Assembly (NCBI GenBank): GCA_900544865.1
Contig: UQXA01000023.1
Span: forward strand, 1-33,857
DNA: 33,857 nt
Direction of reading: 5' to 3'
From: an uncultured Collinsella sp.
GTDB lineage: Bacteria > Actinomycetota > Coriobacteriia > Coriobacteriales > Coriobacteriaceae
A model generated the notes under the pieces. The model was not told the origin of the DNA, searched no databases, and worked only from the letters and a program-made list of their open reading frames with translations. Position 1 is the first letter of the stretch. Every line of letters begins with the position of its first letter. Position numbers and translations under genes: made by a program. Positions 7,835 to 16,367 of the stretch are shown in pieces.

Positions 7835-8005
7835 CTAATTTGCAAAGAAGTGACGCGCCATGCACTTGGCGCCCAACGTCTCCCTCCGGATGTTGCCCTG
7901 CGAACCATCGATCCAGGCCTTTAGGCTCATAGGAACGTCCTCGACCTTTGCAGCATCGAACTCGGGCGCGAGGGCAAGTAAAGCATGCGCGAAAGCATTG
8001 AACAT
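7835..8005 (-). CDS. Small hypothetical protein between argG and argH
   Basis: A 56-residue reading frame with an excellent ribosome binding site: GAGGAG eight bases before the ATG. The peptide begins MFNAFAHALLALAPEFDAAK and ends MARHFFAN. An amphipathic N-terminal part of about 20 residues is followed by DVPMSLKAWIDGSQGNIRRE, a mixed charged region. There is no signal peptide or clear membrane helix. It has the strand and orientation of argG and argH and lies between them, after the argG terminator; a TATATATATA tract just upstream (8021-8030) could be part of a promoter. I do not recognise the family. Support is the ribosome binding site and the otherwise unexplained 520-bp gap. Confidence 0.55.
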   Translation of the reverse strand: MFNAFAHALLALAPEFDAAKVEDVPMSLKAWIDGSQGNIRRETLGAKCMARHFFAN

Positions 8006-8057
8006 AATGGATACTCCTCATATATATATAGGCGCAGAGCCGCCAAATTGATAGAAG

Positions 8058-8087
8058 GAGCCCCGCCGGACAACCCCGGCGGGGCTC
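8058..8087 (-). terminator. argG terminator
   Basis: A perfect 12-bp stem GAGCCCCGCCGG/CCGGCGGGGCTC, followed on the minus strand by CTTCTATCAATTT. It lies about 150 bases after the argG stop and before the small gene at 7835-8005. Confidence 0.75.
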
Positions 8088-8240
8088 GGACTCAGCCACA
8101 GTCGCGGCATCATATATGCGGGCGGAACGTAGGGGCCACCGATGTTAAGAAGTGTCAGCAAGCATAACGAAAGGTAGGGACCCCGTGCGCCCGTTATGTA
8201 TCACGCGGATGGGCCGCGCGGATACCAAGGGAAGGAGGCG

Positions 8241-9467
8241 CTAGGCCTGGGCGGCAGCAGAGCTGGGGCCCTGGACCTTTGCCCACGTCTTGAGCGACAG
8301 CGTATCGATCTCGATAAAGCCGGCGCTGGCCTTCTCGTCAAACGTGGTGTCGCGGTCGTAGGTAGCCAGGCCGTAGTCGTAGAGGCTGAAGGGACTCTTG
8401 CGGCCGACGACATGGCAGTTGCCCTTAAAGAACTTCAGACGGACAGTGCCGGTCACGAACTTCTGGGTATCGGCCATAAAGGCGTCGAGCGCGTTCTTGA
8501 GCGGGCTGTACCACTGGCCGTTGTACACGGCGGTGGCCCAATCCTGCTCGAGCTTGATCTTGGTCTTGAGCAGGTCGCCCTCGACGCAGATGTCCTCGAG
8601 CGCCTTGTGGGCGGTGATGAGCGTCAGGGCGCCGGGAACCTCATAGCACTCGCGGCTCTTGAGGCCCACCAGACGATCCTCGACCAGGTCAAGACGGCCA
8701 AAGCCGTTGTCGCCCGAAATCTTGTTGAGGGCGATGACGATCTCGGAGAGCTTCATCTTCTTGCCGTCGACGGCGACAGGCTTGCCGGCCTCAAACTCGA
8801 TCTCGGTATAGGTCGGGGCGTCAGGCGTGTCCTCGGGGTTCTTGGTCATAACCCAAGCGTCATCGAGCGGCTCATTCCAAGGGTCCTCCAGGTGACCGCA
8901 CTCGATGGCGCGACCCCACAGGTTGTCGTCGATGGAGTAGGGGTTATCGTTGGCACCCTCGGGAACCGGCACGTTGTGGGCGTGGGCATAGGCGACCTCG
9001 TCGGGACGGCACTTCAGATCCCACTCGCGCACCGGGGCGATAACCTTGAGCTCAGGGTCGAGGGCCTTGACGGCAGCCTCAAAACGAACCTGGTCGTTAC
9101 CCTTGCCGGTGCAGCCGTGGGCGACGTAGGTCGCGCCAAACTCGTGGGCGACCTCAACAAGCTTCTTGGCAAGCAGCGGGCGAGACAGGGCGGAGAGCAG
9201 CGGATACTTGTTCTCGTACATGGAGTTTGCTGCGATGGCTTTGGTCAGGAACTCATCGGAGAACTCGTCGCGCAGGTCGAGCACCTGGCAATCGAGAACG
9301 CCCAGGTCGAGCGCCTTCTGCTTCTTGGCATCCAGTCCGGTCTCTTCCTGGCCCACGTTGCCGCAGACGCAAACGACATCGAGATTCTTCTCGTCCTGGA
9401 GCCATTTGACACATACGGATGTATCAAGACCACCGGAATATGCGAGAACGACTTTTTCCTTGCTCAT
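8241..9467 (-). CDS. argG: Argininosuccinate synthase
   Basis: ArgG, 408 residues. It joins citrulline and aspartate with ATP to form argininosuccinate, the substrate of the neighbouring argH product. The N-terminal pyrophosphatase-type loop VLAYSGGLDTSV begins near residue 7; VAHGCTGKGNDQVRFE near 115 and the segment NLWGRAIECGHLEDPW near 180 are typical of the family. The start MSKEKVVLAYSGG is preceded by AAGGAAA; an upstream ATG would add 17 residues without homology. The promoter should lie in the AT-rich stretch 9500-9580, but I could not define a clear ArgR box. Confidence 0.95.
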   Translation of the reverse strand: MSKEKVVLAYSGGLDTSVCVKWLQDEKNLDVVCVCGNVGQEETGLDAKKQKALDLGVLDCQVLDLRDEFSDEFLTKAIAANSMYENKYPLLSALSRPLLAKKLVEVAHEFGATYVAHGCTGKGNDQVRFEAAVKALDPELKVIAPVREWDLKCRPDEVAYAHAHNVPVPEGANDNPYSIDDNLWGRAIECGHLEDPWNEPLDDAWVMTKNPEDTPDAPTYTEIEFEAGKPVAVDGKKMKLSEIVIALNKISGDNGFGRLDLVEDRLVGLKSRECYEVPGALTLITAHKALEDICVEGDLLKTKIKLEQDWATAVYNGQWYSPLKNALDAFMADTQKFVTGTVRLKFFKGNCHVVGRKSPFSLYDYGLATYDRDTTFDEKASAGFIEIDTLSLKTWAKVQGPSSAAAQA

Positions 9468-10021
9468 GGCTGTTTCCTTTCGCCCTTGGTAGCTAGTTAG
9501 AACATCGGTCAGTTGCAAGTCATTTCAAGGTCATATACCGTGCAATATCAGGTTAAATAGCAAAAATCAGCACATACATGCCCTAGAAACATGCAGCAAT
9601 GTCGTGCTAAAACCCAACGACCTCAAAATGACTCTGTTGAGGCAATTCGCCCCATGCGGACAGAGACGATTGTTATCGTCGTCGGGAAATTGCGCGCTGG
9701 CGTCGGATGGCATTGTCTGCAGTGGTGATGATCTTTACGAACTGCATCTGCCTCTCCTTTCACGTATCGCCGGGCGCAATTCAAATATCGTAAACGGTAC
9801 CTTTTACTCGGTAAGCGGTTGTTTTTCCGTCTCCGTTTTCGATGGTCGCTATATTACGCTAAAGTGCCCGCAGCACAAGCGACAAATTCAAATTTCTGAA
9901 AAGTTTTTTCATTACTTTGTGAAGCGTGGTGCAAACACGCTCCGTTCCTGCGAAAATACGCTCGACTACGAGTTGATGGTTATAACGTCTGAAACAATCT
10001 CGAAACGAAAGGCTCGCTTTT
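9468..10021. other. Divergent gap between argG and Cof-type phosphatase
   Basis: A 554-bp stretch with lower G+C than its surroundings. A plus-strand frame is open from GTG 9604 to 10062 (152 codons) but has no ribosome binding site, no recognisable domain, and overlaps the next gene by 41 bases, so I leave it as unlikely. TTATAACG near 9980 may be a -10 for the downstream gene. No RNA element was recognised. Confidence 0.4.
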
Positions 10022-10849
10022 ATGCAAACTTACGAATCGGACGCCAACATCGGCAACATTAAGATTCTCGCCGTCGATATGGACAAGACGCTGCTGACCG
10101 ACGAGCGTGTGCTGCCCCAGGGTCTTGATGAGCGCCTGGACAAGCTCGCCGACGCCGGCATCGTATTCTGCCCCGCCAGCGGACGTCCCGCCCCCAAGCT
10201 CGAGGAGATGTTCGAGGGCATCAAGAACCGCCTCGCCTTTTGTCCCGACAACGGAGCTTGCGTGATCTATCGCGGCAGCTATATCTATAAAAGCAATATT
10301 GACGTGGAGCTGTATCAGCAGGTCTTGAACCGTGCCTCGGAGGATCCTCGCGCTGTCCCCGTCCTGTGCTGCTTCGACGAGTTCTACGTGCTTGCCCGCG
10401 ACCATCAATACCACGACGAGATCAGCGTCTACTACAACACAATCAACTACGTAGACAGCTTTGAGGGCATTGATTTCGAGTCCAACAAGATTTCGGTCTT
10501 CTTCCCCGGCTACGACGCCGAGCCCGCTTTCCGCGAGACCTATAGCCCCGAGTTCTCGGACAAACTCTACGTCACCAACGCTGGGCGCGAGTGGATCGAC
10601 TTTATGAACCTGGGCGTCGACAAGGGCGCCGGCGTCGCTCACCTGTGCGAGCACCTGGGCATCGATATTGCCGATGCTGCCGCCGTGGGCGACACCTACA
10701 ACGACATCCCCATGCTGGAGCGCGTCGGTCACAGCTTTATCGTGGACAATGCCGAAGAGCACATGAACGCGCACGCCAAGTGGCGCATTCCGAGCAACAA
10801 CGACGGGGGCGTACTGACGCTCATCGACGCCATCTTGGCGGCTCGTTAA
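10022..10849 (+). CDS. Cof-type HAD-IIB phosphatase
   Basis: A 275-residue HAD superfamily phosphatase of the Cof/IIB type, which acts on small sugar phosphates or cofactors such as pyridoxal phosphate; the substrate here is unknown. Motif I is ILAVDMDKTLLTDERVLP near residue 14, motif II is the serine of FCPASGRPAP near 54, the lysine is in VDKGAGVAHLCEHLG near 199, and motif IV is VGDTYNDIPMLE near 222. A C2-type cap spans about residues 85-185. The tail AKWRIPSNNDGGVLTLIDAIL is typical of Cof proteins. GAAAGG precedes the ATG by nine bases. The gene is followed by a long perfect hairpin and converges on polA. Confidence 0.9.
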   Translation: MQTYESDANIGNIKILAVDMDKTLLTDERVLPQGLDERLDKLADAGIVFCPASGRPAPKLEEMFEGIKNRLAFCPDNGACVIYRGSYIYKSNIDVELYQQVLNRASEDPRAVPVLCCFDEFYVLARDHQYHDEISVYYNTINYVDSFEGIDFESNKISVFFPGYDAEPAFRETYSPEFSDKLYVTNAGREWIDFMNLGVDKGAGVAHLCEHLGIDIADAAAVGDTYNDIPMLERVGHSFIVDNAEEHMNAHAKWRIPSNNDGGVLTLIDAILAAR

Positions 10850-10860
10850 CGTGGCTCGTC

Positions 10861-10990
10861 GGACCTGGCCGGGCGAGGCGGGTAAGTTTTTCGTTCGGTC
10901 AGGTCCTGGGCTCGCTCGGAAAGCACATTAAGTGCTTTCCGGCTCGTGCGGAATCTACGAAAAACTTACCCGCCTCGCCCGGCCAGGTCC
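10861..10990. repeat. Long perfect hairpin, family B copy 1
   Basis: Arms 10861-10894 and 10957-10990 are a perfect 34-bp inverted repeat. The 62-base loop holds a second hairpin GGAAAGCAC/GTGCTTTCC (10918-10926 with 10932-10940). It lies 11 bases after the phosphatase stop and before the 3' end of polA. The length goes far beyond a simple terminator. The apical part resembles that of the hairpin at 24773-24851. Confidence 0.8.
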
Positions 10991-11056
10991 TAGGGTGACT
11001 TGCTTGCCGCCTAGATGCGTCTTGGCGTCTAGATACTTGGCTGAATAATTATGGAT

Positions 11057-11089
11057 GAAGGGAGTTCCTTGCTGAAAGGGACTCCCTTC
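11057..11089. terminator. Hairpin after polA
   Basis: Stem GAAGGGAGT/ACTCCCTTC (11057-11065 with 11081-11089), extended by TCC/GGG-type pairs. It lies 34 bases beyond the polA stop. The T content after it is weak on both strands. Confidence 0.5.
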
Positions 11090-11122
11090 TGGTTTGGCTG
11101 CTTTGGACCTGTGGCTGTTTTT

Positions 11123-13870
11123 CTATTTCGCGTCGGCCCAGGTTATGCCGGTGCTGGCTTCGGCGATTAGGGGGACGCGGAGGTCTACGACGTGCTCCAT
11201 GACGTCGCGGACCATGGCGGTGAGGCGCTCGACTTCGTCGATGGGGCACTCAAAGTCCAGTTCGTCGTGTACCTGCAGGATCATGTGGGCGGCAAAGCCT
11301 TCTTCTTCCAGGCGGCGGCTTACGCGGGCCATGGCGATCTTGATGATGTCGGCGGCGGTTCCCTGCATGGGATGGTTCATGGCCGTGCGCTCGCCAAAGC
11401 CGCGGAGCTGTGGGTTTTTGGCCTTGAGCTCCGGAATATGACGACGGCGGCCGTACATGGTCTCGGCGTAGCCCGTCTGCTTGGCGCGCGCCACCACGTT
11501 GTCGAGGAACGTACGCACGCCCGGGTAGGCCTCGTAGTAGCGGTCGATCATGTCGCGCGCCTCGGCCATCGAGATATGCAGCGACTGCGACAGGCCGTAG
11601 GCCTGCTGGCCATACACGATGCCAAAGTTCACGGCCTTGGCGCGACTGCGCAGGTCGGGCGTTACCTCGGACACCGGCACACCAAACACGCGCGCCGCCG
11701 TCTCGGCATGGAAGTCCTCGCCTTCGTTGAAGGCGCGCACCAGATGCTCGTCACCCGAGAGATGCGCCAGCAGACGCAGCTCGATCTGCGAGTAGTCCAC
11801 CGCCAAAAAGACGCTTCCCTCGCCTGCCGAAAACGCCGTCTTGACGGTACGACCCAGCTCCGAGCGCGTCGGGATGTTCTGCAGGTTCGGGTCGCTCGAG
11901 GACAGACGCCCCGTTGCCGTGATGGTCTGGTTGTACGTAGTGTGTACGCGACCGTCACCACGGCGTAGCGGGCCCAGCGTGTCCAGATAGGTGGACTTGA
12001 TCTTAGACTTCTCACGCCAGTCCAAGATCAGACGCACGATTTCGTGGTCACGCGCAAGGTCGCTCAGCACCTTGGCGTTGGTCGAATAATAGCCGCGCTT
12101 AGTCTTCTTGAGGCCCTTGGTCGGAAGGCCCATCACATCAAAGAGCACATGCGAAAGTTGCATGGGGCTGCCGATGTTAAAGGTCTCGTCACCGGCAAGG
12201 TCGCGAATGCTTCGTTCGACCTCGGTGATCTGGGTCGCCAGACCCTCGGACAGACTGTGCAGGCGGTCGGGGTCCACGAGCATGCCCGCGCGCTCCATCT
12301 TGGCAAGTACCGGAACGAGCGGCATCTCGATGCCATCGAACACGTTGGCGGCGTTCTCACGGGCCATGCACTCGCGCAACGGCGCCACGAGCGCCAGCGT
12401 CAGAGCCGCAGTACGGGCGGCAGGCGCCGGAGCGTCCTCACCAGCACCCTCTGCACCGCGCGCCGCAGGCAACGCCATCTGCAGATAGGTATCGGCCAGA
12501 TATGCCTCATCGAACTCGGAGCGATCGGAATCCAGCAGATAGGCAGCGACCACGGTATCGAAGATACGCGTGGAATCGGCAGCGAGCGGATCCATGAGCT
12601 CGGGCTCAGAAGAATCGATGGGCGAAAGCTCGTGCAGCAGCGCTTTCGTATCCGGGCTCGCCACGCGGCCCTCCATAAACAGGCGCGCAAGCACGCCGGT
12701 GATCACACCGTGAGCGAAGTTGAAGCCCTCAACCTCAGCCGCCGCACAGCTGTCGCCCTCCTCGAGCGCGAACAGGCCCTTGGACGTCGCCAACCACAGC
12801 GTGCGCGTCAGCCCAAAGAGCGCGCCCTCTTCCTTGTCGTCGTCCACCACGGCGGCGACCCACTCGCCGGCATCAATCGCGCGGGAGACCTCAGCCGCAA
12901 CGGCACCAAGCGCGTCGGCATCGCCGGCGGCTGCGCGAACCATAGCAGGTATCTCAAACACACTGGAGGCAGCAGCCCCGCCCTCGCCGCCGATCAGCGC
13001 CAAGAAACGGTTCTGCATGGCGGTGATACCAAGCGTACCCAGCGCCGCGGAAACCCCATCGGCAGAAAACGCCGGGAAGGACGTCGCCTCAAAGTCGAGC
13101 TCGACGGGCGCATCGGTGCGAATTGTCGCAACCTTGCGGCTCAGTAGTGCGTCATCGATGTGTGCACGCAGGTTCTCGCCCATCTTGCCCTTGACCTCGT
13201 CGGCATGCGCGATGACTTCGTCCAGGCTACCGTACTTCGCAATGAGCGCACTCGCCTTTTTGGGACCGATGCCCGGTACACCGGGGATGTTGTCGGACGT
13301 ATCGCCCTTTAGACCGTAAAAATCGGGCACGAGCGCCGGCGTAATGCCGTGATACAGGTCGTCCACGCTCTCGGGCGTCATGATCGCCACGTCAGACAGG
13401 CCCTTGCGGGTCGAGACCACGTTGACGTGCTCGGTCACGAGTTGATACATGTCGCGGTCGCCGGTCACCAGCAGCATGTCGCAGCCGGCCTGCTCGCCCA
13501 GGCGCGCCATGGTTCCCAGGATATCGTCGCCTTCCCAGCCCTCGGACTGCAGAATCGGCACGTTGAGCGCGGTGAGCAGCTCCTTAATCATAGGGAACTG
13601 CGCATGCAGATCGGGGTCCATGGGCGGGCGTTGCGCCTTATACTGCGGCAGCATCTCCATGCGCACGCGCGGCTTACCCTTGTCAAACGCCACGACCACA
13701 CCGTCGGGGTTAAAGGCATCAATCATCTTAAGAAACATGTTCAGAAAGCCAAAGATCGCGTTGGTGGGGCGACCGTCCGGCGCGTTCATGGTCGGCGGCA
13801 CGGCGTGAAAGGCGCGGTGCATGAGCGAGTTGCCGTCGATAACGGCAAAAGTGCGGCGCTTGTCAGACAT
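11123..13870 (-). CDS. polA: DNA polymerase I
   Basis: PolA, 915 residues, used in Okazaki-fragment processing and repair. The N-terminal 5'-3' exonuclease domain (about 1-300) has FAVIDGNSLMHRAFHA, the acidic cluster near 110-140 and GVPGIGPKKASALIAKYG, the helix-hairpin-helix. The polymerase domain has motif A DYSQIELRLLAHLSGDE (Asp 692), the O-helix RSRAKAVNFGIVYG near 741 and motif C QVHDELDFE near 866. The middle region (about 300-520) is shortened and lacks the DxE and following aspartates of a 3'-5' proofreading site, so proofreading is probably lost, as in several other bacterial Pol I enzymes. GCGAGG precedes the ATG; a further upstream ATG has no support. Confidence 0.95.
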   Translation of the reverse strand: MSDKRRTFAVIDGNSLMHRAFHAVPPTMNAPDGRPTNAIFGFLNMFLKMIDAFNPDGVVVAFDKGKPRVRMEMLPQYKAQRPPMDPDLHAQFPMIKELLTALNVPILQSEGWEGDDILGTMARLGEQAGCDMLLVTGDRDMYQLVTEHVNVVSTRKGLSDVAIMTPESVDDLYHGITPALVPDFYGLKGDTSDNIPGVPGIGPKKASALIAKYGSLDEVIAHADEVKGKMGENLRAHIDDALLSRKVATIRTDAPVELDFEATSFPAFSADGVSAALGTLGITAMQNRFLALIGGEGGAAASSVFEIPAMVRAAAGDADALGAVAAEVSRAIDAGEWVAAVVDDDKEEGALFGLTRTLWLATSKGLFALEEGDSCAAAEVEGFNFAHGVITGVLARLFMEGRVASPDTKALLHELSPIDSSEPELMDPLAADSTRIFDTVVAAYLLDSDRSEFDEAYLADTYLQMALPAARGAEGAGEDAPAPAARTAALTLALVAPLRECMARENAANVFDGIEMPLVPVLAKMERAGMLVDPDRLHSLSEGLATQITEVERSIRDLAGDETFNIGSPMQLSHVLFDVMGLPTKGLKKTKRGYYSTNAKVLSDLARDHEIVRLILDWREKSKIKSTYLDTLGPLRRGDGRVHTTYNQTITATGRLSSSDPNLQNIPTRSELGRTVKTAFSAGEGSVFLAVDYSQIELRLLAHLSGDEHLVRAFNEGEDFHAETAARVFGVPVSEVTPDLRSRAKAVNFGIVYGQQAYGLSQSLHISMAEARDMIDRYYEAYPGVRTFLDNVVARAKQTGYAETMYGRRRHIPELKAKNPQLRGFGERTAMNHPMQGTAADIIKIAMARVSRRLEEEGFAAHMILQVHDELDFECPIDEVERLTAMVRDVMEHVVDLRVPLIAEASTGITWADAK

Positions 13871-13963
13871 ATTAAATACCTCGCTTTGGGCTGGGCACGG
13901 TTTGCTCACTCCAGTTTACACGCTCCCCGCCCCGCGGCCACCTCACATCAAGCTCCCCCGCCA

Positions 13964-13996
13964 CCGTGAGCCCGCGCGTGATACGATGGCTCACGG
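13964..13996 (+). promoter_or_regulatory. Extended -10 flanked by an inverted repeat
   Basis: CCGTGAGCC (13964-13972) and GGCTCACGG (13988-13996) form a perfect 9-bp inverted repeat with a 15-bp spacer. The spacer contains TGATACGAT (13979-13987), an extended -10. The site is 41 bases before the M18 peptidase ATG. A repressor or an RNA hairpin are both possible. Confidence 0.5.
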
Positions 13997-14036
13997 TACA
14001 TCAACCAGCACGATCGATCCGAAAGGAGCCTGCGTC

Positions 14037-15434
14037 ATGGAGCGTCCCTGCGCATGGAAAAAGTACACGCCACAGCAAGTCGAGGAGCTCGAGGAGCTTT
14101 GCCGCGGCTATAAGCAGTTTTTGAGCGAGAACAAGACCGAGCGCCTGTGCGTCAAGACCGGCATCAAGATGGCCGAGGAGGCGGGATACGTCGACCTGGA
14201 GACCGTGATAGCCGAAGGCCGCGAGCTCAAGGCAGGCGACAAGGTGTACGCCGCCAATCACGGCAAGGACCTCATGCTCGTCAACCTGGGCAACGCCCCG
14301 CTCGAGCAGGGCTTTAACATCCTGGGCGCCCACGTGGACTCGCCGCGCCTAGACCTTAAGCAGAACCCCGCCTTCGAGGCCGGCGACATGGCCTACCTCG
14401 ACACGCACTACTACGGTGGCGTCAAGAGCTACCACTGGGTGGCCTCCCCGCTCGCACTCGTGGGCGTCATCTGCAAAAAGGACGGTACCACCGTCGACAT
14501 CAATATCGGCGACAAGGCGGACGACCCGGTCTTTACCATCTCCGACCTGCTGATCCACCTCTCGAGCGAGCAGATGTCCAAACCTGCCAAGGACGCCGTC
14601 GATGCCGAGATTCTCGACGTGATCGTGGGCGGCCGCCCCGTCAAGTTTGACGAGGACGACAAGGACGCCCCCAAGGAGCCCGTCAAGCAGATGTTCCTGG
14701 ATATCCTCAAGGAGCAGTACGACGTCGAGGAGGAGGACTTCCTCTCCGCCGAGATCGAGGTCGTGCCCGCCGGCCCCGCCCGCGACATGGGCCTCGACCG
14801 CTCCATGATTCTGGGCTATGGCCATGACGACCGCGTCTGTGCCTACCCCTCCATGCTCGCCCAGATCAACGTCACCAACGTGGAGCGCACGAGCATCACG
14901 CTCATCGTCGACAAGGAGGAGATCGGTTCCGTGGGTGCCACCGGCATGACGAGTCGCTTCTTCGAGAACACCGTCGCCGAGATCATGATGCTCGCCGGCG
15001 AGGACAGCCCGCTGGCTCTGCGCCGCGCGCTCGCCCGCAGCCGTATGCTCTCCTCCGACGTGTCCGCCGGCTTCGACCCGGGCTATGCCGGCAAGTTCGA
15101 GACCAAGAACGCCGCCTTCATGGGTCGCGGCCTGTGCTTTAACAAGTACACGGGCAGCCGCGGCAAGGGCGGCTCTAACGACGCCGACGCCGAGTATGTG
15201 GCCCTCGTCCGCGACATCATGGACGAGGCCGGCGTGGACTTCCAGACCTGCGAGCTCGGCCGCGTCAACGCTGGTGGCGGCGGCACCATCGCCTACATCA
15301 TGGCCAAGTACGGCATGAACGTCATCGACTCCGGCGTTGCCGTCCTGTCCATGCACGCCCTGTGGGAGGTCGCCAACAAGGCCGACATCTACGAGGCATA
15401 TCGCGGTTACAAGGCCTTCATCGAGCGAGCCTAA
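14037..15434 (+). CDS. M18 family aminopeptidase
   Basis: A 465-residue zinc aminopeptidase of family M18 (aspartyl aminopeptidase / aminopeptidase I), a cytosolic enzyme that trims N-terminal, often acidic, residues from peptides and forms dodecameric shells. Metal and catalytic residues are in NILGAHVDSPRLDLK near 96, GYGHDDRVCAY near 260, VDKEEIGSVGATG near 295, SSDVSAGFDPGY near 341 and the last histidine in AVLSMHALWEVANKAD near 437. The ATG is set by AAAGGAG seven bases upstream. The gene is divergent from polA. A strong terminator hairpin follows, and yaaA begins directly after that. Confidence 0.92.
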   Translation: MERPCAWKKYTPQQVEELEELCRGYKQFLSENKTERLCVKTGIKMAEEAGYVDLETVIAEGRELKAGDKVYAANHGKDLMLVNLGNAPLEQGFNILGAHVDSPRLDLKQNPAFEAGDMAYLDTHYYGGVKSYHWVASPLALVGVICKKDGTTVDINIGDKADDPVFTISDLLIHLSSEQMSKPAKDAVDAEILDVIVGGRPVKFDEDDKDAPKEPVKQMFLDILKEQYDVEEEDFLSAEIEVVPAGPARDMGLDRSMILGYGHDDRVCAYPSMLAQINVTNVERTSITLIVDKEEIGSVGATGMTSRFFENTVAEIMMLAGEDSPLALRRALARSRMLSSDVSAGFDPGYAGKFETKNAAFMGRGLCFNKYTGSRGKGGSNDADAEYVALVRDIMDEAGVDFQTCELGRVNAGGGGTIAYIMAKYGMNVIDSGVAVLSMHALWEVANKADIYEAYRGYKAFIERA

Positions 15435-15448
15435 CCAACCCTTCATCA

Positions 15449-15519
15449 GTTGCGGTGAAATACGGACTAAACTGGCCCATAAACGGCCAAAACAGACCGT
15501 ATTCCACCGCAACTTTTTT
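15449..15519 (+). terminator. Terminator hairpin in front of yaaA
   Basis: Arms 15449-15465 and 15497-15513 pair over 17 bp with one mismatch. An inner stem TGGCC/GGCCA (15473-15477 with 15485-15489) caps it, and six T follow (15514-15519). It ends 15 bases before the yaaA ATG, which leaves no room for a promoter between them, so it could act as an attenuator of yaaA as well as the terminator of the M18 gene. Confidence 0.8.
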
Positions 15520-15534
15520 GGCAGAGGAGAGTCC

Positions 15535-16344
15535 ATGCTGCAGGTCATCATTTCGCCCGCCAAGCAGATGCGCGCGGCCCAAGATGCTTTTGAAGTCCTG
15601 GGCATCCCACCCTTTGTGCGCGAGACGGCTCGCCTCCACCGCGCACTGCTAGATATCGAGCGGAATGAAGGCAGCGGCGGCCTGCAGGCGCTGTGGAACG
15701 TGAGTGACAAACTGCTGGGACCTTGCCTCAACACACTGCATGAGTTCGGGCCCATCCTGAAAAGCGGCGATCTCGACAATCCCGCACTCGCCCGTCACCT
15801 CTCCCCTGCCGTCATGTCCTATCACGGCATTCAATACCAGAGCATGGCACCCGAGGTGATGGATTCCGCACAGCTCGCATGGCTGCAAGACCATCTGTGG
15901 ATCCTCTCCGGCCTCTACGGGTGCGTTCGTCCCTTTCATGCCGTCGAACCGTATCGGCTGGAGATGGGCGCGAAGCTTGTCGTCGACGGTGCCCGAGACC
16001 TCTACGCATTTTGGAGCGATAAGCTCGCGCGGGCTATCGCCCCGGCAGGCTCAAACACCACGATCGTCAACCTCGCCAGCGTAGAGTATGCCAAAGCCGT
16101 TCTGCCCCACCTCGCGGGCGACGCCACAGCCGTCACATGCCTCTTTGGCGAGGGCATCCGCAACGGGAAGCCCATCCAACAGTCGACCGCCAGCAAAAAG
16201 GCGCGCGGCTCCATGGTGCGGTGGATGGCAGAAAACAAGCTCGAGGATGCAAGCGAACTTACCGCATTCAATATCGGCTATCGGCACATCCCCGAGCTTT
16301 CAGACAAAAACACCCTGGTTTTCATGAACGCGCAGGCACTATAG
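15535..16344 (+). CDS. yaaA: YaaA family peroxide stress protein
   Basis: A 269-residue member of the YaaA (DUF328/UPF0246) family. In E. coli YaaA lowers free iron during hydrogen peroxide stress and binds DNA; the same role here is inferred. The N-terminal MLQVIISPAKQM, the central LSGLYGCVRPFHAVEPYRLEMGAKL (about residues 121-146), LYAFWSDKLARAI near 153 and the C-terminal KKARGSMVRWMAEN near 222 are all family features. The start follows GAGGAGA. The leader contains the terminator hairpin of the M18 gene, so expression depends on read-through or on a promoter inside the upstream region. Confidence 0.9.
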   Translation: MLQVIISPAKQMRAAQDAFEVLGIPPFVRETARLHRALLDIERNEGSGGLQALWNVSDKLLGPCLNTLHEFGPILKSGDLDNPALARHLSPAVMSYHGIQYQSMAPEVMDSAQLAWLQDHLWILSGLYGCVRPFHAVEPYRLEMGAKLVVDGARDLYAFWSDKLARAIAPAGSNTTIVNLASVEYAKAVLPHLAGDATAVTCLFGEGIRNGKPIQQSTASKKARGSMVRWMAENKLEDASELTAFNIGYRHIPELSDKNTLVFMNAQAL

Positions 16345-16367
16345 GCCCGCCGTTTCCAAACACCCCG

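Noticed and set aside
8196..9500. 434-codon plus-strand frame opposite argG
   Set aside because: Antisense shadow of argG without motifs or a ribosome binding site.
9500..9600. ArgR operator upstream of argG
   Set aside because: The stretch is AT-rich, but I could not find an 18-bp palindrome close enough to the ARG box consensus to claim it.
9604..10062. 152-codon plus-strand frame before the Cof-type phosphatase
   Set aside because: Starts at GTG without a ribosome binding site, overlaps the next gene by 41 bases and has no recognisable domain. Could be a remnant, but I cannot support a gene.
14349..15779. 476-codon minus-strand frame opposite the M18 peptidase gene
   Set aside because: Antisense shadow of a clear gene with all metal ligands. 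It has no ribosome binding site and its composition is His/Gly/Asp-rich as expected of a shadow frame.
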